This document shows positions 5,714 to 10,216 of a stretch of DNA of 10,216 bases, one piece after another. This DNA comes from CAZDME01 sp964506785 [NCBI: uncultured bacterium]. Its GTDB lineage: Bacteria; CAZDME01; JAYEMH01. The notes below the pieces were generated by a model. The model made no database searches, was not told where the DNA came from, and saw only the letters and a program-made list of their open reading frames with translations. The stretch lies in assembly GCA_964506785.1 (NCBI GenBank), contig CAZDME010000048.1, forward strand, positions 1 to 10,216, in the 5' to 3' direction. The translations under genes were made by a program, and so were the position numbers. Position 1 is the stretch's first letter; each line of letters opens with the position of its first letter.

Positions 5714-6901
5714 ATGGCTATAAAAATTCTTAAAGATAAATGTACCGGCTGTCAGCTTTGTATTCCGGCCTGTCCGTATGGTGCAATTGAGCTGGTTGAT
5801 AAAAAAGCAAGTATTCTTCCAAACTGCACCCTTTGTGGCGCCTGTATCGAGGCCTGTAAATTTGGGGCAATTGTTATGGATGTAAAAAAGGAAAAGGTTG
5901 CCGATAAAGAAAGTTTCAAAGGTGTTTGGGTTTTTGCCGAATCCCGGCGGGGAGAAATTATGCCGGTCGTCTATGAACTTCTTGGCGAAGGCAGAAAACT
6001 AGCCGACGAATTAAAGACAGATTTGTCAGCCGCACTTATCGGGAGTAAGATTAGTTCTTTGTCGTCCGGACTTATCGGCTATGGGGCCGATAAGGTTTTT
6101 GTGGTGGAGGATAAGGAGCTTAAGGATTTTCGTGACGAGCCTTTTAGTAAAGTTTTGGTTAAACTAATAGAAGAAGAGAAACCGGAAATTTTTTTGGCTG
6201 GAGCCACGGCTATTGGCCGCAGTCTCATCCCTAAAGTTGCCGCCCGCCTCAAAACCGGACTGACTGCCGATTGCACCGGTTTAGCCATTGACCCTGAGAA
6301 AAAAATTCTTCTCCAAACCCGGCCGGCCTTTGGCGGAAATATTATGGCCACCATTATTTGCCCGGAAAAGCGCCCGCAGATGTCTACTGTCCGCCATAAA
6401 GTCATGCAAAAGGCAAAGTTTGATAAGGCTCGTTCGGGGAAGGTTATAAATAAAGGGCTTAACGGTTTAGACATTTCGGCGAAAACAAAGGTCTTAAAGA
6501 TGGTCGAGGATCTTACCCAGAAGGTAAATTTAACCGAAGCCAATATTATTGTTTCGGGTGGACGCGGTTTGGGGGAGGCAAAAAATTTTAAGTTAGTCGA
6601 AGATTTGGCTAAAGCTTTGGGTGGTGCGGTGGGTTCTTCCAGAAGCGCCGTTGACGCCGGCTGGATTCCTTATTCCCATCAAGTCGGCCAGACCGGGAAA
6701 ACGGTTTGTCCGAATCTTTACATCGCCTGTGGAATTTCCGGACAGATTCAGCATTTAGCCGGTATGCAAAGCTCTAAAGTAATTGTCGCCATAAATAAAG
6801 ATCCGGAAGCGCCGATTTTTAAAGTGGCCAGCTACGGCCTGGTCGGCGACCTTTTTGAAATAGTTCCGTTATTGACAAAGAGGTTTAGAGAGAGGGCATA
6901 G
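5714..6901 (+). CDS. etfA: Electron transfer flavoprotein alpha subunit with N-terminal 2x[4Fe-4S] ferredoxin domain
   Basis: This 395-residue protein fuses a bacterial ferredoxin domain to a complete ETF alpha subunit. Two Cx2Cx2Cx3C clusters are visible: C10, C13, C16, C20, and C38, C41, C44, C48. The ETF region starts near residue 68 (FKGVWVFAE) and ends in the FAD-binding domain, with VSGGRGLG (280-287), SSRSAVDAGW (308-317), HQVGQTGKTV (322-331) and ACGISGQIQHLAGM (338-351). Family-standard ETF alpha is about 310-340 residues, so the extra length is the ferredoxin part. CarE of Acetobacterium has the same layout and belongs to an electron-bifurcating complex, so ferredoxin reduction coupled to NADH and enoyl-CoA is likely. 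One oddity is ASYGLVGDL (372-380), where the family usually has ADYG. The start has only a weak GAAAGAAAG ribosome binding site. Confidence 0.95.
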   Translation: MAIKILKDKCTGCQLCIPACPYGAIELVDKKASILPNCTLCGACIEACKFGAIVMDVKKEKVADKESFKGVWVFAESRRGEIMPVVYELLGEGRKLADELKTDLSAALIGSKISSLSSGLIGYGADKVFVVEDKELKDFRDEPFSKVLVKLIEEEKPEIFLAGATAIGRSLIPKVAARLKTGLTADCTGLAIDPEKKILLQTRPAFGGNIMATIICPEKRPQMSTVRHKVMQKAKFDKARSGKVINKGLNGLDISAKTKVLKMVEDLTQKVNLTEANIIVSGGRGLGEAKNFKLVEDLAKALGGAVGSSRSAVDAGWIPYSHQVGQTGKTVCPNLYIACGISGQIQHLAGMQSSKVIVAINKDPEAPIFKVASYGLVGDLFEIVPLLTKRFRERA

Positions 6902-6920
6902 AGAATATGCCTGTTTTTTT
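6895..6920 (+). terminator. Intrinsic terminator overlapping the etfA stop codon
   Basis: GGCATA (6895-6900) and TATGCC (6906-6911) form a perfect 6-bp stem with a GAGAA loop, followed two bases later by seven Ts (6914-6920). The etfA stop TAG is 6899-6901, so the stem begins inside the last codons of the gene. The stem has only three G-C pairs and is moderate in strength, but the T-run and its position at the end of the fab-rnc-ETF gene run make a terminator the best reading. Confidence 0.6.
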
Positions 6921-6999
6921 CTATTCGCTCAGCGGAAATTTTTTACGAAATAGGGTGTTCGGTTTCCATAGATAGGTAAATTACTAAAGGAGGCATCTG

Positions 7000-8292
7000 A
7001 TGAAAAAGATTTTTGTTCTTGTAGTAATCGGGTTTTTAATTATTGCCGGTTGTGCCCGGGAAAAAGCCGGTGGTAAGGAGGAAATTGTTATTTGGCACTG
7101 GATGAGTGACCGTCAGGAGGCCTTTGATGTTTTAAGCAGCAAGTATGAAGATTTAACCGGGATAAAGGCGAAATTCAGTCTATACGCCCCGTCGGATGCC
7201 TATTCGCAGAAAATTAAAGCGGCTGCCCAAACCGATACCCTTCCTGACATTTATGGTATCCTTGGCGAGAAAAAACTTTTTGCTCTTTTTATCCAGGCCG
7301 GTAATGTTCTTGATTTAACGGATGAGATGAATGCTAATCTGGGTCAGTGGCGCAATACGTTTTTTCCCCGGGCTTTGGCCGTCAATGAATTTCAGCCGGG
7401 GAACAGTTACGGGATAAAGTCCGGTATTTACGGTGTTCCCCTTGATGTGTCTAATGTTCAGATGGTTTATAATAAATCTCTTTTTAAAAAAGCCGGGTTA
7501 GATCCGGATAGACCCCCAAAAAGTTGGTACGAATTCATCACTGCCGGGAAAAAATTAAAGAAAGCCGGTATCGATGGTTTTGTCAGCGGTTGGGGAGAGA
7601 TTTGGATGATTGAATCCTTAGCTCTGGATTGGGCGATGAATTTGATGGGAGAAGAGAAGGTTATGGCTACTTTCAGAGGAGATATCCCTTATACCGATCC
7701 GGAATGGATAAAGGTTTTTTCCCTTTTTAAACAGATGCAGGATGCGGGGATGCTTTACGATGGAATTGTCATCATGGTCAATAAGACGGCCGAGCGTCTT
7801 TTTGCCACGGGGAAAGCCGCTATGGCTTTCAATGGTTCTTGGTGTGTTAACGTTTATAAAGAAATGAATCCAGAATTAGATTATGGCGTTTTTCCGCCGC
7901 CGCTTGTTTCCGACACCAACTTAATGCGTATTTGGGGCGGAGCCGGGTCTTCTTTTGTAATCAACAAAAAATCAGCCAAGCCTAAAGAAGCCATTGCATT
8001 TCTTAAGTGGTTAACGGCGGCTCCTCAACAGGCTTATCTGGCTGAGCGAACGCTTAATCTTCCGGCCAATAAAGAAAGTTTAGATGTTATTTCCTTTATT
8101 TTGGCCGAATTTGCCGACGATATGGACATTGTTACTCATCCCAATATTTGGCCGGTGGCTGAATTTCCTTTAGTTCGCGAAGCCATGGATAAAGGGATAC
8201 AGTCCATTATTACCGGGGAGAAGACTCCTCGGCAGGTGGCTAAGGAAATTCAACGGGTAAAAGTCAGGGAAATCGAAAGAGAGCAGAAATAA
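7000..8292 (+). CDS. Carbohydrate-type ABC transporter solute-binding lipoprotein
   Basis: This 430-residue protein is an extracytoplasmic solute-binding protein of the MalE/UgpB group (family 1). Residues 1-17 are a lipoprotein signal peptide (KK, then a hydrophobic run) ending in the lipobox IAGC with Cys18 as the lipid-bearing residue. IVIWHWMSD (29-37) starts the first lobe, YGVPLDVSNVQMVYNKSLFKKAGL (144-167) is the hinge-side family hallmark, and FATGKAAMAFNGSW (268-281) is the second-lobe hallmark. Length is typical. The ATG has an excellent AAAGGAGG site at 6986-6993. It is the first gene of an importer operon that starts after the terminator at 6895-6920. I see no clear promoter in the 98-bp spacer. 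The ligand is probably a sugar or oligosaccharide but cannot be named. Confidence 0.93.
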   Translation: MKKIFVLVVIGFLIIAGCAREKAGGKEEIVIWHWMSDRQEAFDVLSSKYEDLTGIKAKFSLYAPSDAYSQKIKAAAQTDTLPDIYGILGEKKLFALFIQAGNVLDLTDEMNANLGQWRNTFFPRALAVNEFQPGNSYGIKSGIYGVPLDVSNVQMVYNKSLFKKAGLDPDRPPKSWYEFITAGKKLKKAGIDGFVSGWGEIWMIESLALDWAMNLMGEEKVMATFRGDIPYTDPEWIKVFSLFKQMQDAGMLYDGIVIMVNKTAERLFATGKAAMAFNGSWCVNVYKEMNPELDYGVFPPPLVSDTNLMRIWGGAGSSFVINKKSAKPKEAIAFLKWLTAAPQQAYLAERTLNLPANKESLDVISFILAEFADDMDIVTHPNIWPVAEFPLVREAMDKGIQSIITGEKTPRQVAKEIQRVKVREIEREQK

Positions 8293-8332
8293 AAAATAAT
8301 AGCGATGTTTTTATGGTTGACGGATCGATAAA

Positions 8333-9220
8333 ATGAATAACTGCAAACTAAAATCGGCATTATCGAATTATCTTTTTATTCTGCCTGCTTTGGTTCTTTT
8401 TTTGGTTTTCAGCATTTATCCTTTTGTGAGCATGATTCGCCTCAGTTTCTTTAGCTGGACGGGGATAGGGATATTTAAAAGGTTTGTCGGTTTATGGAAC
8501 TACAAAGATACTCTTTTTAATAATCCTATTTGGTGGCAGTCATTACGCCATGCTGCCTATATCACTTTTTTAGCCTTGACTGTACAGAATGGATTAGCTT
8601 TAATTTTAGCTTTGGCTTGCGACCGTGATATCAAAGGAGGAAAATTCTATCGGGTAGTTTTCTATTTGCCGCCGGTTTTATCCGGAATTGTCGTTGGTTT
8701 AATCTGGACCTGGATTTTCGATAATTATGGCTTGTTTAATCATTTTCTGAATTTAGTCGGTTTTTCTCCATTAACCCGGGCCTGGTTAGCCCGCCCCGGT
8801 TCCGCTTTAAGTTCGGTAGCGGTAATTCATATGTGGAAGGGGTTTGGCTGGGGTTTTGTCATTATGCTGGCTGGATTGCAGAGCATTCCGCGGTCCCTTT
8901 ATGAAGCCGCCCGGGTTGACGGAGCCAATTCCTGGAATATCTTCCGAAAGGTTACTTTTCCTTTAATGATACCGGTTTTTATCGTCGTCGTCATTCTAAC
9001 TATTTTAGGCACAATGCAGATTTTTGATATTATCGTCGCTACCACCGGAGGCGGACCGGGGTACCATACCGAGGTGCCGATTACCCGGATAATCAGCAAT
9101 ATTCTAAATAACCAGCGTTTTGGTTACGCTTGTTCCCAGGGAATATTTTTTGGCTTGATTCTTCTTTTCTTTTCCTTGATTCAAATAAAAATTTCTCGAA
9201 AATTCAAGCCCCATTTCTAA
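8333..9220 (+). CDS. ABC transporter permease, MalF/UgpA type
   Basis: This 295-residue inner-membrane protein is one half of the transmembrane channel for the importer whose binding protein is encoded just upstream. About six hydrophobic segments are visible, at roughly 13-36, 73-97, 105-128, 158-182, 212-236 and 266-287. The cytoplasmic EAA loop that docks the ATPase is clear: EAARVDGANSW from residue 191, ending in FRKVTFPLMIP (204-214). The C-terminal side has TTGGGPGYHTEVP (237-249), common in MalF-like permeases. Length fits the short UgpA-type subunits without the extra periplasmic domain of E. coli MalF. The ribosome binding site before ATG 8333 is weak (GGAT), suggesting lower output than the binding protein, as is usual. 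Confidence 0.94.
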   Translation: MNNCKLKSALSNYLFILPALVLFLVFSIYPFVSMIRLSFFSWTGIGIFKRFVGLWNYKDTLFNNPIWWQSLRHAAYITFLALTVQNGLALILALACDRDIKGGKFYRVVFYLPPVLSGIVVGLIWTWIFDNYGLFNHFLNLVGFSPLTRAWLARPGSALSSVAVIHMWKGFGWGFVIMLAGLQSIPRSLYEAARVDGANSWNIFRKVTFPLMIPVFIVVVILTILGTMQIFDIIVATTGGGPGYHTEVPITRIISNILNNQRFGYACSQGIFFGLILLFFSLIQIKISRKFKPHF

Positions 9221-9225
9221 AAACG

Positions 9226-10074
9226 ATGAAGCTTTCTTTAGAATACAAAATAAAAAGTTTCCTGAACCAGATAGGCATCCAGATTATCTTAATTAGTGTA
9301 GCGGCAATTTGCCTTTTTCCGCTGCTTTGGACTTTATCAGCCAGCTTTAAAACCAATCAGACTATCTTCGAAAATATGAGTTTAATTCCCAGGCAGCTCC
9401 ATTTTGTCAATTACTATATTGCCTGGACACAGGGACATTTTGGCACCTATTTTCTGAACAGCGTTATCTATACGGTAGTGGTGGTAACCGGTATTGTCAT
9501 TATAGGCTCGATGGCTGGTTATGCTTTAGCCCGTCTGGAATTTCCCGGCCGGAGGTTCTTTTTCTTTTTACTAATTGCCACCATGCTTATACCGGTTCCC
9601 GGAGCGATTATTGCCCTTTATTTATTATTGATGAAGCTTCATCTGGCGAATACCCGGATTGGCTATATTCTTCCCTTGATAAATGGCGGGTTACCTTTAG
9701 CCATTTTTTTATTTAAGACTTTTTTTGAAAGGATTCCTAAAGATTTAGAGGATGCCGCCCGGATAGATGGCTGCTCTAAATTTGGCATCTACCGGCTGGT
9801 AGCTATGCCTCTGGCCCGTCCGGCCATTGCGGTTGTGGTAATATTTAATTCCTTGACCGCCTGGAATGAATACATTTTAGCTATGCTCATTTTGGAAGAT
9901 GATAAACTTATGCCTTTACAAAGGGGGTTGATGAATTTTTATGGAGCTCACCTGGCCCAATGGTCAACCTTGATGGCCGGAATAATAATTACCACAATCC
10001 CTATTGTTGTTCTTTATCTTTTGATGCAGAAGCACATTATAAGCGGCATTACTGCCGGCGCGTTGAAGGGATAA
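9226..10074 (+). CDS. ABC transporter permease, MalG/UgpE type
   Basis: This 282-residue membrane protein is the second channel half. Hydrophobic segments lie near 14-36, 78-102, 110-134, 143-165, 198-222 and 247-268. The EAA-type loop is LEDAARIDGCSKFGIYR (174-190), followed by MPLARPA, and the ending ITAGALKG is the classic C-terminus of MalG-like permeases. ATG 9226, five bases after the previous stop, was chosen. The frame is open back to 9130, but that stretch lies inside the upstream permease gene in another frame and would add 32 residues not seen in the family. No Shine-Dalgarno precedes ATG 9226, so translation probably depends on termination of the upstream gene. No ATPase gene follows, so the importer must use an ATPase encoded elsewhere. 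Confidence 0.93.
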   Translation: MKLSLEYKIKSFLNQIGIQIILISVAAICLFPLLWTLSASFKTNQTIFENMSLIPRQLHFVNYYIAWTQGHFGTYFLNSVIYTVVVVTGIVIIGSMAGYALARLEFPGRRFFFFLLIATMLIPVPGAIIALYLLLMKLHLANTRIGYILPLINGGLPLAIFLFKTFFERIPKDLEDAARIDGCSKFGIYRLVAMPLARPAIAVVVIFNSLTAWNEYILAMLILEDDKLMPLQRGLMNFYGAHLAQWSTLMAGIIITTIPIVVLYLLMQKHIISGITAGALKG

Positions 10075-10080
10075 AATAAT

Positions 10081-10101
10081 TGTGTAATGTTAGATGTGTT
10101 T
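10081..10101. repeat. Heptad-periodic tract after the ABC operon
   Basis: Three 7-nt units, TGTGTAA, TGTTAGA and TGTGTTT, start at 10081, 10088 and 10095. The first matches the unit at 316-343 exactly. The last overlaps the end of the thyX fragment, where recognisable similarity stops. No terminator hairpin is visible between the permease stop and this tract. Confidence 0.55.
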
Positions 10102-10216
10102 GTGCTTGGCAAGGTAACGAATGAGCTTATCATCCTTAGCCTTTAGCTTAGGTGGCCCCCAAGGATCGTCTTCCATCTGAGATGTCTTACCAAATGACAC
10201 TCGTGCAGCGTTAGCT
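10090..10216 (-). pseudogene. thyX: Flavin-dependent thymidylate synthase, fragment truncated at its 3' end (5' end outside window)
   Basis: Read on the - strand, the 41 codons from 10215 down to 10093 end at TAA (10092-10090). The peptide contains NAARVSFGK, then EDDPWGPPKLK, then DDKLIRYLAKHKH, which I recognise as the N-terminal region of ThyX, the FAD enzyme that makes dTMP from dUMP. In the family this is followed by a T/S-P-F segment and later by the RHRxxSxNExSxR-type motif that binds substrate. Here a stop comes one residue after AKHKH, and no other frame in the next bases resumes the family sequence. The catalytic core is therefore missing and the product cannot work, unless the join is an assembly error. 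The gene points towards the ABC operon, tail to tail. Confidence 0.65.

Noticed and set aside
6079-6543. 154-codon open frame on the - strand inside etfA
   Set aside because: It is antisense to conserved ETF sequence, and its low-complexity Ser/Phe/Lys-rich translation is typical of a shadow.
6872-6900. Possible promoter with TTGACA at 6872-6877 for the ABC operon
   Set aside because: No good -10 hexamer lies 16-18 bases downstream, and the region is occupied by the etfA end and the terminator stem.
9130-9225. N-terminal extension of the second permease
   Set aside because: It lies within the first permease gene and adds 32 residues atypical of MalG-like proteins; ATG 9226 is a better start despite lacking a Shine-Dalgarno.
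10075-10216. Group I intron or intein interrupting thyX
   Set aside because: Only 15 bases separate the thyX stop from the permease stop on the other strand, leaving no room for an intron, and the remaining ThyX part does not reappear in view.

Overview
The window reads as a compact, AT-leaning bacterial chromosome segment. All intact genes are on the + strand, and most are packed with short spacers or overlapping stop/start codons. The gene content suggests an anaerobic bacterium: a ferredoxin-domain EtfA is paired with EtfB and an acyl-CoA dehydrogenase, an arrangement known from electron-bifurcating complexes. The spacers carry 7-nt periodic repeats and palindromic hairpins. My impression, which I cannot verify here, is that such spacers fit an uncultured lineage known from metagenome assemblies. 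I cannot name the phylum from sequence alone.

Positions 1-2976 hold the type II fatty acid synthesis cluster in its classic order: the 3' end of fabD, then fabG, acpP and fabF. Together they supply malonyl-ACP, carry the chain on ACP, condense it and reduce the 3-ketoacyl-ACP. Neither a dehydratase nor an enoyl reductase is in view. The spacers on both sides of acpP contain diverged copies of one palindromic element.

Positions 2969-6901 hold rnc (RNase III), an acyl-CoA dehydrogenase, etfB, and etfA with an N-terminal 2x[4Fe-4S] domain. The fabF/rnc, rnc/dehydrogenase and dehydrogenase/etfB junctions all overlap, so fatty acid synthesis, RNA processing and flavin-based electron transfer genes appear to be one transcriptional unit. 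A small intrinsic terminator sits on the etfA stop codon and probably closes that unit.

Positions 7000-10074 form a separate carbohydrate-type ABC importer operon: a lipoprotein solute-binding protein and two MalF/MalG-type permeases, with no ATPase gene in view.

At the right edge, on the - strand, is a fragment of thyX (flavin-dependent thymidylate synthase). It stops abruptly inside the conserved N-terminal region, at a tract of 7-nt repeats. This marks either a gene-breaking rearrangement or a false assembly join, and it is the most anomalous spot in the window. The other notable points are the predicted bifurcating ETF module, the heptad-periodic spacers and the repeated hairpins around acpP.
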